Assembly: GCA_027604665.1 (NCBI GenBank) | Contig: JADGIZ010000126.1 | Coordinates: forward strand, 1-24,389 | Direction: 5' to 3' | Length of the DNA: 24,389 nt | Source: Polyrhizophydium stewartii | Taxonomy: Eukaryota; Chytridiomycota; Chytridiomycetes; Rhizophydiales | Shown: in pieces, positions 10,901 to 20,118 of the stretch | How the letters are laid out: each line of letters starts with the position of its first letter | Position numbering within the stretch: position 1 is the stretch's first letter | Program-made: the position numbers and the translations under genes | The notes under the pieces: model-generated | Databases searched by the model: none | What the model was told of the DNA's origin: nothing | Seen by the model: the letters and a program-made list of their open reading frames with translations, nothing else

Positions 10901-13900
10901 CGCAAACGAAAACGCCATGTCGATGAACTGCGGGATCTTTGCAGCGAGATAGACCGAGCTTCCGTTCATCAGAATCAGATTCCCGATGATGCCGAGTCCA
11001 AACTTTTGCATGGTCTTTTCATCGTCATGAAGCAGGCCCTTTTTGCGACACAAGATGATGCACGAGTCAGCAAGCCGATCCGGTGCGGGTCGCCCCACAC
11101 CATAAACACACCAGCAGCCAGTCCAGGTCTCCGCCAAAAAGCCAGTGGTCTCCCCAAGGCAGAACAAGGGATGACACTGCGATCGCGGTGCGAGACAGGT
11201 TGCGGAGACACAGCGCGACCCAGCGATAGACGCTGCGGTCTTTGTACGTAAACTGACTGCCGTGGGTCGAGTTAACGTAGTTTTGCTGCGAGTACCCGAT
11301 GATCTGGACAAGCAGCCGGATCATGTCTGCCGCGGTTGCGGGCGTGATGGCCGCCATCAGCGTCGGCAGACTCGCAAAGACGGCAAGCGCCGAAAGGCAG
11401 TTGATGCGCTCGCGGTGCTTTTTGGCATGGCCCATCTCGGACGCAAAGAGCTGGTGCGTGTAGTGCTTGAGAACCGGAATGCAGAGCGTCGACGATGCAA
11501 GCTGGGCAATGTCCCGGGTGTGCATTGCTCCCAGAGCCCAGTTAATAAACGCAACAATCTCGGCGTCGACCCACGCACGCATGTCGCCCCAGCCCATGCC
11601 GGCAGCGTCGCCCGCGGGCTGATCGCTCAAACCAAGAGAGCCTTGGAGAAGCGGCACCAAGACGCTCTTGATGGACGCGCGCATCGCGCTGAGGCACTCT
11701 GGCGTGCGAATGTCGCTTTCGCGCAGGAACCGAAGGGCGTCGCTCAGCAACGTCAGGTCCTCGGCACCGAACGGTGTCGTGGTGATGATACGAAAGACTG
11801 GCTGTAGATACTCGGTGCGCTGCACAAGCTCGCGGGTGGTGTCGAGGGAGCCCACGAGCGCGAGAGCGAGCATCGCGTCGCGGAACTCCTTGTGCGACGG
11901 GGCCTCCGCAAGCGCGGCGGCTTTGGCGGCTGTAAACTGACAGATGGTGCTTGGCTCGTTGATGGCGGCAGAGTGCAACAGAGAAGGATACTCTGTGTCA
12001 GGAGCTGAATGCGTTAACAGTCGGCGATGGCGTTGTGGACGTGCGTGCATTGAAGCGCGCACCCTGCAGGAATGACCATACGAGCTCGCACGTCGCCATG
12101 TCGAGCTCTGGCGATCCAGCTTGACCCTCTGACTGACGCTGCGTGGGGCCGTAGACATGGAACGCCTCGTAGATGGCCCTCGGCAGGCAGAGAAGCTGTG
12201 GCCGCAAGCTTCCCTTTGGATCTGCGCCGCCAAGTCCGTCGTTTGAACGAGCGCTGCCAGCATCTTCGAGATCGCAAAAGACGACCACAAAGCAGAGCCG
12301 AGCAAGATCAAACTTGGCTGACAGTGAGAGAGCGTCCACAACTTGTCGCCCATGCCATCAGCAAAGCATATCGCCATGACCAGCAACGATACCCGCACTC
12401 ACCGTCAATCATCTTGACCAGACTGCCCATCATCTGATCTCGAACTTTGCGCCGAGCAGCCCGAACCGTTTCGCAAAACGTGCGCAGAACCACGATGCAC
12501 CTGATAATCTCCTCGGCTCGCATGCTGCTTGAGTCGGCTGCAGCCAAGAGTGCACAAAGATCGTCAAAGCCACCGGTTTCAACGAGCGCTGCGAGTTGGC
12601 CGGAGCTGTTTTGCCGACACATCGCCACGAGTTCGTCAATGAGCACCGGAGACAAGCCGCCCGCGGCTCTTGCCGACGAGAGTGCTTTCGCAGCGTCCCC
12701 AATGCTCATCTGCCAAACACCAGAGAGCGTCAGTCGCAACGCTACCAAGCAGCACGGCATGAACGCTTTGCAATCGATCAGCACTCATGCAGCGCGCGTG
12801 CCTTTGAACGAGGAACGTCGGCCGATGCCAGCTCGACGGAGACTCGAGACAAAAATGTCGATTGGAACATGAACGGATTCTTGGTTGCTCGTGATCCAAC
12901 ATGCCGCAGGAGCGCCGTACACGCCGCAGAGACGCTGCAGGATGCCCCGAGTAAGTAGCGCGCACCGTTTATCAAACGCATAAGACAGGACTTGCTTACC
13001 CCTCATTCCGGTGGAACAGACCCCTGAGAACAAACAAGGCGCAGTCGTCCGACGACCACGATGTGCTGCATGCATCGAACACGCGGCGAGCCAGCGCCGG
13101 GTCCGAACCGGAAAAGGCCAGCAGAGCTGCAGACTGGCTAAGCATTTGTTGCGGTGTAAGGCCGGCAGCCATGACGCGTGCGGCCTCTGTTGTAAGCTCC
13201 AGCGCCTTGATTTGATGGATCGAAGCGAGGTATGAGCAGCAAGCGTTCGCAGGACGCATATCGCATTCAAGGCGAACAACCAAGCATTGTGCTTACGCTC
13301 GGCGGAGCTTCGGCAATCTTGACGTGCAGGAACATGCATGCAATATCGGAAGCCACCACCGCATTCTGCGGGTAGGTTGCCGATCGCAGCAAGGTATGCA
13401 GACGCCGAATGATGGACTGCGACACCGTCACGGCGGGCGAGATCGTGAGCAGCCACTGTAAAAGGGGTAGTGCTTGGTCGTATGCAGATTGCAATGCCCA
13501 TGCAACCAGATGATCGATGAGAGTTGGGTGGCCGCTCTCGCGAAGCAATATCGCCAAAAGCCCGGGCACCATATTCGCCGGCCGCTGTGCAGATCCGCGG
13601 GGTCAGCTATGCATGCATGCACAGATGCTCGTCTGCAGCATGCGTCAAAGGGCCAATACAGGCTGGCACACCTCGTCCAAGTCGGAGAACATCCATACAG
13701 CACGCACGGCCAGGAGGACGACTTGGTGTTCGAGGACCGGCGACGCAAGCTCGTGATCAAAAAGCAGCTCGCCAGTCGGCCCACGCTGGAGGTCAAAGTA
13801 GCGTGTCTGCGAGACGAGCTGATGAAAATAGAAATGACAAAGCTCAGGGAGCCGGTGCGGATTGAGCTCGCGAGATGTGTGCGAAATGGCCGTCTCGATG

Positions 13901-15529
13901 TGGATCTTGATGAACGGGATCAGGCGCTCGATGACGCGCAGTGCTTGGCTGCATAGGACGGTCGGACGGAGCAGTGCCACAAGCTTGACAAAGATCTCAT
14001 GGGATGCATATGGCAGGGATATGGCCTGGTCAAAGCCAGCGTTGGTCTCTTGGTGAGCCCACTGGGAGACGCCATCGATCGATGGATTCGGCGTCGTGCG
14101 CAGTGGGGTCACGACATCTGGCGCGACCGACGATACAAGAAACGCCCTGAGCATTGATCGCCATGCGTCGACAATACGCTCTAGGTACTCGAGATTCTGC
14201 GCCTGGCGGCCGATTTGCGGCGAATCCAGTCCTGCAAGTACCAACTGTTTCCCAATGCCCATAGTTCGTCAGCACAAACTCGGCAGGGCAAGTGAAAGCG
14301 CGATGGAGCAACGCACGCGAAGCAGCTGCGGCTGTTGCAGAAAGATTTGCGGGCCAAAATCGAGGCAGATAATATCAAAACGCTTCTCTTCGACCTCTAT
14401 GATGTCAAGCGGTCCTGCAACGGTCGACGAGAAGCCGTCAATATCCTGCTGATCGAGCGGGCTGAGATGCACCACATCGAAAAGATGGACGGCATTGGTG
14501 AGAATGGGAGGATGCCTGAAGAAAACTGGTGCATCGGGGATCGTTGTCGGCTGCACAATGTGCCGGTGAGAGGTAGACGGCAGTATTGATGCTGTTGCGG
14601 TCATTGTCACGAGGGACCGCTTTGGGCTGGAGAGATGGCGTGTTCCGGCAGAGGTAAACGTTGGTACCGGAGAGAGACCGGATGCCCTTGCAGACGGAGC
14701 TGGTATTTGAATTGGGAGCGAGCTGGAAGATACAGCCCAGTCTCCGACGGTCTCTGTGTATATGGAAACATGTGGATGCGACTTGCGCCGCGGCAGCACG
14801 GATGGCCCGCTTCGAAGATGGGCCAGGATCCGCTTGGCAAGATCGGCTACAGACGAATCTCTGTCGGCGGTAAGAGGCTTGAGGGCTGATATGGCTCCAG
14901 TTTGGACCATACGCTCTTGGCAGTCTGGACGCTGCGGTTCGGGAAACGTCAGAAGTTCGAACTTGGACAGCGCATGAATGCGAGCCGCGCCACCAACCGA
15001 TGCAACCTGCACGAGAACGCCGAGGATATTCTCAAGCTGATGCGAATGCCCCTCTTTCGACAGAAGCGCTGTAAGACGCTGAACGAGCATGTTTTCGCGA
15101 GCGATCTCGCCTGGGCAGCGAGGAGGGGTGCGATGGACCGTGTCAGAACCAAACTCGTCGTGGTCGGCGTCGCAACACGTGCTCACCGGGTGTGATGATG
15201 CCAGTTCTCAGTTTGAACTGCAGCGAGAGTGTGCTTGAACGTCAGCGCCAGGAGGCTTTCGGTGCACGCTCGGCTTGGTCTGCGGGTGCGCAGGGTCCGC
15301 AGCGAGCATGTCCGGCACTGTGTGTAGGCGCGACTGACCGCGACGGTGTCTGCCGCGCGCTGCCTGACCTCCGCGAGCGGATGGGCTGCGAGCGCATGCG
15401 GCAGCGGCGATGCACGGGGCGTCAGCCGCTGCATACGGGCAACACCTTTGTGGCGGCAGCTGTTGCTGCTGCTGCTGCAGCCGCCGCCGCGCGAGGCATA
15501 CCCAGCTTGGCCGCGACGCCGACGTCCAT
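7980..15529 (-). CDS. RTTN: Rotatin (RTTN/Ana3) armadillo-repeat centriole protein
   Basis: Rotatin is a large armadillo-type solenoid needed for full-length centriole assembly and ciliary function. The N-terminus, spliced from three tiny exons, reads MDVGVAAKLAHPLAEVRQRA, then the FKLRTGIITPGEIARE stretch; this is the rotatin N-terminal signature (charged K-L-x-H-x-L-A-E-x-R-x-R-A). DFGPQIFLQQPQLLR and the C-terminal RRAALLLLRNVALVRENKAHLL and LLYDSEKAKTAFK also match. Introns: 15386-15501, 15218-15338, 15111-15186, 14932-14997, 14245-14316, 13585-13671, 13206-13296, 12935-12999, 12705-12784, 12342-12402, 11993-12062, 11039-11111, 10734-10821, 9433-9497, 9308-9376, 9155-9217, 8736-8827, 8533-8581, 8353-8409, 8117-8178. 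Product about 2008 residues; human is about 2226. The junctions near 13206 and 12705 are the least certain: the latter could instead use the CAG acceptor at 12710 with another donor. The identity rests on remembered family sequence. Confidence 0.82.
8353..8409 (-). other. In-frame, stop-free 57-nt intron in rotatin
   Basis: On the minus strand, CAC G|GTGAGA starts the intron and GGTGGCGAAG ends it, with GCGGCTGAC just upstream of the acceptor. Its length is a multiple of three and it has no stop, so the frame continues through it. Removing a Gly/Asn/Thr-rich insert gives KAHLLAHDGLLDLIRVML, which aligns without a gap to the rotatin C-terminal helices. Confidence 0.7.
14932..14997 (-). other. 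In-frame, stop-free 66-nt intron in rotatin
   Basis: The donor is GTTGGT, as in clathrin intron 3071-3168. A CTGAC branch motif precedes the acceptor CCGCAG. Splicing joins VLVQVAS to RPDCQERMVQTGAISALK, which restores gapless agreement with the rotatin N-terminal armadillo repeat; the unspliced frame would insert 22 residues. Confidence 0.72.
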
Positions 15530-15672
15530 GTCCGAGTCAGGCTCGGTGTCGCAAACGCTCGTTGCGCAACACAACTTCCTCGTCCAGCCAATGAGCGGCC
15601 GTTCCCTTTCACGTCACGTGACTCGAGGGAAGGGAAGACTGGCCGGCGGCCTGCCGTCAACCTGGCCCACAA
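15530..15672. promoter_or_regulatory. Divergent promoter between rotatin and BRCC36
   Basis: Only 143 bp separate the two start codons. The stretch holds a perfect palindrome GTTGCGCAAC (15561-15570), a CCAAT box on the plus strand (15588-15592) and a second perfect palindrome GTCACGTGAC (15613-15622) with a CACGTG core. CACGTG is the classic bHLH/bZIP target, TTGCGCAA resembles a bZIP (C/EBP-type) site, and CCAAT is bound by the HAP/NF-Y complex. Binding here is inferred from motif only. No TATA box is seen. Confidence 0.6.
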
Positions 15673-16621
15673 ATGCTCACGCAGGTGCTGCTGTCGACCG
15701 AAGTGCACATGCTGTGCTCGGCGTACGCGCTCTGCACGGGTGAGAGCCTCGGCAGCTCTTTCTTGCACGCGGGTCGGCTCGACGCCGGTTCTGACCCCCG
15801 CACCCTGGCGACAGAAACCGAGGAGGTGGCGTTGCTGCTGCTGGGCGACTTTGAAGAGACGCTGTCGTCGCCCGCCGCAGCGGCGACAAGCCCCGTGGGC
15901 GCAGGCGGCAGCGCAAGCTCCGCATCGATGCCTGGATCTTCCGTCACCACGAGGGCCGCATCTCCCACGCCGGCCGGCGTGCGAGCCGTTGTGCGCACCT
16001 GCTTCTTTGTCGTGCGCAAGGACAGGCGCCGCGACCGGGTCGAGATATCAAGCGAGGAGCTCAGCCGTGCTCTGTCCGAGGCCGACTCGCTGGGGCTCAA
16101 GGTCGTCGGGTGGTGCCACTCGCACCCCAAGATAACAATCCATCCGTCGCACGTCGACCTGGGCACGCAGCTCACACTGCAGTCGCTCGACAAGCATTTC
16201 TTTGGCATCATCTACTCGTGCTTCCATGAGAACCAGAACAAATCCATGCGCATGCAGGTCACTGCGTTCCAAAGCCGTCGCGCGCCAGAGGCCAACCAGG
16301 CAATCCAGTGAGTGCTGGGAATCGCATACATGGCCTGGTTGCGCGCTGTCTCTGACGCTGCTTTTCAGACAAGTCAGGATCCCTCTGCTGATCCAGCCCG
16401 CCGAGATGGGCCGGCTCCAGCGGCCCTTGGTCTCCAAGCTTGCGCAGATTCCGATGCGGTTGCTCGAGGAGATAAATGGAAAGGAGCAGGAAGGAGCAGC
16501 CTCAAAGCAGCAGCCTCTTGAGCCCAACGCTTGGCAGCACGCGCTGGCCGTCTCGCAGAGAGTATGTCTCCTGCAGGACCGATTCATCCAGCCTCTGCTT
16601 GAATGCCTCACCGCGCATTAG
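15673..16621 (+). CDS. BRCC3: BRCC36-type JAMM/MPN+ lysine-63 deubiquitinase
   Basis: BRCC36 is a zinc metalloprotease that cuts Lys63-linked ubiquitin chains in the BRCA1-A and BRISC complexes, in a dimer with an inactive MPN partner. The spliced protein has 270 residues, against 316 in human. The JAMM site is intact: catalytic Glu26 in TETEEV, His124 and His126 and Asp137 in GWCHSHPKITIHPSHVD, with Ser134 of the motif. RRRDRVEIS matches the BRCC36-specific stretch before it. An Ala/Ser/Pro-rich insertion (about residues 40-77) replaces the loop after the catalytic Glu. Introns are 15740-15814 and 16308-16368. The C-terminus (QVRIPLLIQPAEMG onward) is shorter than in animals. Partners such as ABRAXAS or BRE are not in this window. 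The stop lies 16 bp from that of the convergent next gene. Confidence 0.92.
15740..15814 (+). other. In-frame, stop-free 75-nt intron in BRCC36
   Basis: Donor G|GTGAGA and acceptor GGCGACAG flank a CTGACC branch motif at 15791-15796. Splicing gives ALCTETEEVALLLLGD, colinear with the catalytic segment of BRCC36. If retained, 25 extra residues would sit just three residues before the catalytic Glu without breaking the frame. Confidence 0.82.
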
Positions 16622-16637
16622 GGCGACTTGTCCTGCT

Positions 16638-17985
16638 TCACAATGAAAAGTACTTGCTGTCCATAATATACACAAGGCAATCGTCCTGCAGCTGTTCAAG
16701 GCGCAAGGGACCGGGCGAAAGGCCCAAGTCAGCAGTTGGGGCTATCATGCTTGAACTCGGCATCGAGCATACCTCTTGCAAGGCCGAGTGCACCGTCCCC
16801 GCATCCACCATGCTTGCGAGTGACGAGATGAGGCTTGATCCACTGCAGCCGTCATCGCCAACGTCCTGGATAAGTGCCAGCACTATATCCTTGGCCTCCT
16901 CAAAGCTCAGTGCCATAGATCGCTTCTCTCCTTCCTGGGCTCCTGGTGGCTGGGCTGGTGAAGGAGCAACGGTCGCCGGGGTCGAATGGAGCGTGAGCGG
17001 GTGCGATACTGAGCGAGGCAGTTTAGGCGCCGAGTGTATGCTCTGGTCGGAGGGGCCGCTGCTCTCGTTTGCGTCAAACGCATGTGACTCTGAGTCGTGA
17101 TTGAGGCGCTCGGTTCGCAAGGGGCCTGGCCATGATCTGGAAATGGGTATTTCGGCGCGAGTTGGCGACTGTGCGGGGACATGTGCGAGTTGGTTTAGGG
17201 AAAACAGGCCCGTCTCAGAGTCTCTGCTCCTTGCGGCCACGAGTGGGGTCGTCTGGCCCCACGACAACCGGGCTGTTGGAGACGAGCGCATCGACGCGAC
17301 AGCTGCGGCAGCAATTGTGGCCGTTGTTGCGTTCGAGAACACTGCAAGTCGGATCGGCGGCATGGTGTCTGGTGATCCGGCAGACACCATGCCGCCCCAA
17401 GGCACGGCGCGGGCTGTCCACGGAGAGCCGGCGCCTGGCAGCGAGTGCGACACAAGGGCAAGATCTTGGTGGTGCTCGGACGAACTTGCAAGTGGCCCGG
17501 GGTGTGCTGGGAGCTCGCGTGCTTGCGCGTGCACCGCGGACTTTGCCAAGATGCACTGCAGGTGGAATAGACGCTGTTTCTCTGTGTCCGCAACGGCATG
17601 CAGGCTGGGGGTTGGCGGCGCCGACGAGCGTCAGATCCCGCCCGAGGTGACTTGGTCGAGGTCACGACGCACCCAGTGCAGAGCAAGGCGCCATCGGGGC
17701 CTGGATGCGCGACGATCTGTACGCACAGGCCGGGCGCTATCGACGCCTGGATGCGCGGTAGGCGGCGCAGCGCCAGGCTGAGCACGCATGTCTGGCCGCC
17801 GTCTGCGAGGGCCGGCGGGCGTCAGCGACGGGCGTTGGCGGCGGTTGGGCGTCTCGGAACTGTCCGGCCGGACGCAGCACACCGAGTAGCAGGGCCTCTG
17901 GCGCGCCGTCGGCGCCGGCGCGAAGAGCGACGACCACGGCCTGCAGGCGCACGGGTCCTGCGGCGCCGCACTCGTGCGCAAGCAT
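16638..17985 (-). CDS. OB-fold plus winged-helix protein, RPA32/STN1-like
   Basis: The spliced product (372 residues) starts with an OB-fold-like region of alternating strands (VRLQAVVVALRAG; EALLLDGGQTCVLSLALRRL; GLCVQIVAHPG; then GLHAVADTEKQRLFHLQCIL, like the final strands of RPA32). A long Ser/Pro-rich linker follows, then a C-terminal winged helix (EEAKDIVLALIQDV, SSLISSLASMVDAGTVHSAL, LQDDCLVYIMDSKYF), which matches the pattern of the RPA32 and STN1 C-terminal domains. These families bind single-stranded DNA as part of RPA or the telomeric CST complex. Introns are 17803-17882, 17605-17672 and 16692-16772, the first two with CTGAC branch motifs and exon phases that agree. RPA32 is about 270 residues and STN1 about 368; I cannot decide between them or exclude another OB/WH protein. 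The start at 17985 is the first plausible ATG. Confidence 0.6.
16692..16772 (-). other. In-frame, stop-free 81-nt intron in the OB/WH gene
   Basis: Donor GAG|GTATGC, branch GCTGAC and acceptor GAACAG (or GCTGCAG six bases on, also in frame). Removal joins TVHSALQE to LQDDCLVYIMD and closes the winged-helix pattern. Retention would add 27 residues inside the recognition region. Confidence 0.68.
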
Positions 17986-18111
17986 CGGCGGGCAGGCGGG
18001 CGGGGTGTGGGTGCGGGCAGGCGCGCTGGCTGCACGAGGGCGATCCGGGCACCTGAGGACGGTGGACAGCCCCTTTCGTGCTGACGCTGGACACTCCCTT
18101 GCCCGCCGCCG
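17986..18111. promoter_or_regulatory. Divergent promoter between OB/WH gene and C2H2 gene
   Basis: These 126 bp lie between two divergent start codons. They hold a G-rich tract on the plus strand directly next to the OB/WH start, and a GCTGAC at 18080-18085. The latter resembles the intron branch motif used here, so an unseen 5' exon of the C2H2 gene is possible, but no acceptor AG follows closely. Confidence 0.45.
17990..18017 (+). other. G-quadruplex motif in the divergent promoter
   Basis: Five runs of three or more G occur at 17990-17992, 17998-18000, 18002-18005, 18009-18011 and 18015-18017, separated by 5, 1, 3 and 3 bases. This satisfies the usual G4 rule (four G3 runs, loops 1-7). 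It lies 5-32 bp upstream of the minus-strand start codon. Confidence 0.6.
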
Positions 18112-20088
18112 ATGACTCCACACGCCGACGCCAGCGCGTGGGTCGGGGCGGGCGCCGGCGCTGGCACCCCGGCCGACGAGGCGGAGCTGTTCGACTGGCT
18201 GGAGGACCTGTTCGCCGCCGACGACTGCGCGCCGGTGCCCGCCGGCGGCGCCGCCGCGGGCAACACGGCGCACGTCCTCTCGTGCCCTGACCAAACCAGC
18301 GGAATCCTGGCCGGGCAGGACACGGGCACGGGCGCGGGCACGGGCGCAGGCGCAGGCGCCTGCGACCTGGGCGCCTTGGTCGCATGCGACGCCAACGACG
18401 ACGAGATCCAGCGCATGCTCGACGGTCTGTTTGCGCAGACGGCGCCGTCGCTGGCGCATGCCTCGGCCGCAGACGGGCAGCAGCCGTCTCTTTTTTTCGA
18501 GCACACCAAGGCCGACGTGACGCCCGTGGTGCTCGATCTCGCCCTGGACGCCCCCACGCTCGGCCCGGACGCCGCGCAAGACTCGCTGCTGCCGATGCAC
18601 ATTGGCGTCCTCGGGGACGCACACACGCTGGCCGACGGCCCGGCCGCGGCCGACGAGCAACGCGTCGCGGGCATGGGCAGCGCCAGCAGCACATCAAGCA
18701 GCGCCCGCTCCACCGCCAGCGGCGCCGCCGCCAACACCACCAAGGTGGGCGCTCCCGATGCCGCGGCTGGGCCTGCTGCGCTGCCCGTGCCCCGTGCCTT
18801 TCTGGCTCAACAGCTGCCGTCTCTTCCAGAGCCGAGCCCGCCCCTGTCTGCTCCAGCACCGTCTCGCAACCACGGCTTCACGCCTTTCTTTCCAACAGCC
18901 AGAGCCGACCAGGCAGCCCCGTGCGCGCCGTCGCCAGCGCCTTCGTCCGCAGACTCGCTCAAGTCAACCAGCCCGGTTGTGGTTCCCACGCCTCTGCCGG
19001 CGCAGGATCCCGCCGCGACAATGCTCTCGGTCGAGGCACGAGCCGCAATTGTTATTCTGGCCGCATCGCTGATCGCCCAACGCCGCATCCAAGCTCAGAG
19101 CTCAAGCACGCAGCTGCCGCGGACGCGCAGCGATGGCATTGGATCGCTATACCCGCTCAAGCCGACTCCTTCGCACACGCCTGTGCTTATTTCCGAAAGC
19201 CCGCGGCTCTCGTCGCCATCGCCGGGTCCTAATTCGCCCGCGTCTTCCTCTCAGGACTCGCGTACGGTACCGCAGTCCAAGATGCTGCGGCCTGCGCCGC
19301 AAGCCATCCACTCAGGAGACGTTGCACCGATTGCTCAGCTTGCTCATCTCGCCGGCATGGGCGACTTTGGCGCGATCGGGCATCTTGCAGCGACGCTCGT
19401 CGCATCTTCGTTTGTGTCGCGGGCCAAGTCTGCGAGCGGACCGGCCGTCGCCGCGGCTGCTGCCAATGCCGCGCGGGCAGTCGCGTCGGCTGCAACTGCT
19501 GCTGCAGCTGTCGCGGCCGCCGTCAAGTGCATGCCCCCATCTAAGCGGACCGTCATCTCGGAGGTGCTTGCGGAAAGTCAGAGCCCCAGAGACATGTCGA
19601 AGCAGCCTGGCCATTTTGACGTCACAAAAGCCCTCAAGATTGAGCCCGCAGTCGCACGTCGGCCCCTTGACAAGCTCGATCTCGTGCTGGAAGCCATTTT
19701 AGCCGTCAACCGAGAGAGCGACGATATGTATCACTGCCCGCATCCGGACTGCAGCCTCAAGTTCCGCCGCCGGTTCAACCTCAAGTCGCACTACAGCGCG
19801 GTCCACATTGAGCTGCGCAGATTCGAGTGCGTCGTGTGCGGTCACACGTTTGCCCGCAAGCGCGATCTGCTGATGCACCAGCGCCGCGTCAAGCACGGCA
19901 TCAAGGGCAGCTTCGACGAACACCTGCCTGAGGCCCGCCTGGGCGCTGCCCCCGTTGCCCGCCGTGCGGACCGCGCGCCTCGCACGATCGCCCCCCAGCG
20001 TCTCGGCGCGCACCCCGCCTTGGCTGAGCAGCGGTCGCTGGGTGCTTCGACCTCCCGCCCCAGAACTGCATCCGTTTCGCACCAATGA
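18112..20088 (+). CDS. C2H2 zinc-finger protein, putative transcription factor
   Basis: This single open frame of 658 residues ends in two C2H2 fingers (about residues 540-597). The first is C-x4-C-x12-H-x4-H with FRRRFNLKSH. The second is C-x2-C-x12-H-x5-H with FARKRDLLMH. The FNLKSH/FARKRDLLMH pairing recalls fungal regulators of the Crz1/Azf1 kind, which bind DNA through such fingers; that assignment is by family resemblance only. The N-terminus has an acidic hydrophobic patch (DEAELFDWLEDLFAADD) typical of activation domains. Most of the rest is Ala/Ser/Pro-rich and unstructured, with an Ala-rich helix-like run (about residues 445-470). Hidden in-frame introns in the low-complexity part cannot be excluded. 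It is divergent from the OB/WH gene and ends 30 bp before the next start. Confidence 0.8.
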   Translation: MTPHADASAWVGAGAGAGTPADEAELFDWLEDLFAADDCAPVPAGGAAAGNTAHVLSCPDQTSGILAGQDTGTGAGTGAGAGACDLGALVACDANDDEIQRMLDGLFAQTAPSLAHASAADGQQPSLFFEHTKADVTPVVLDLALDAPTLGPDAAQDSLLPMHIGVLGDAHTLADGPAAADEQRVAGMGSASSTSSSARSTASGAAANTTKVGAPDAAAGPAALPVPRAFLAQQLPSLPEPSPPLSAPAPSRNHGFTPFFPTARADQAAPCAPSPAPSSADSLKSTSPVVVPTPLPAQDPAATMLSVEARAAIVILAASLIAQRRIQAQSSSTQLPRTRSDGIGSLYPLKPTPSHTPVLISESPRLSSPSPGPNSPASSSQDSRTVPQSKMLRPAPQAIHSGDVAPIAQLAHLAGMGDFGAIGHLAATLVASSFVSRAKSASGPAVAAAAANAARAVASAATAAAAVAAAVKCMPPSKRTVISEVLAESQSPRDMSKQPGHFDVTKALKIEPAVARRPLDKLDLVLEAILAVNRESDDMYHCPHPDCSLKFRRRFNLKSHYSAVHIELRRFECVVCGHTFARKRDLLMHQRRVKHGIKGSFDEHLPEARLGAAPVARRADRAPRTIAPQRLGAHPALAEQRSLGASTSRPRTASVSHQ

Positions 20089-20118
20089 AAGCGACTCTGC
20101 CCAATTCCGCAGCACCAC
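20089..20118 (+). other. 30-bp gap between two same-strand genes
   Basis: Between the C2H2 stop and the next ATG there is no room for a normal terminator plus promoter. Either the genes share a transcript, or the downstream promoter lies inside the upstream coding region, or a splice event joins them. No convincing GCTGAC-AG combination was found here. Confidence 0.5.

Noticed and set aside
13605..13625. Alternating ATGCATGC tract
   Set aside because: It lies within rotatin intron 13585-13671 and is too short to be more than a simple sequence. A similar tract at 23748-23762 shares only this motif.
17631..18859. Overlapping minus-strand frames of 307-370 codons upstream of the OB/WH gene
   Set aside because: They overlap the C2H2 gene antisense and are low complexity. 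Only the short segments 17883-17985 and 17673-17802 show protein-like strands, and they join with consistent phase into the OB/WH model.
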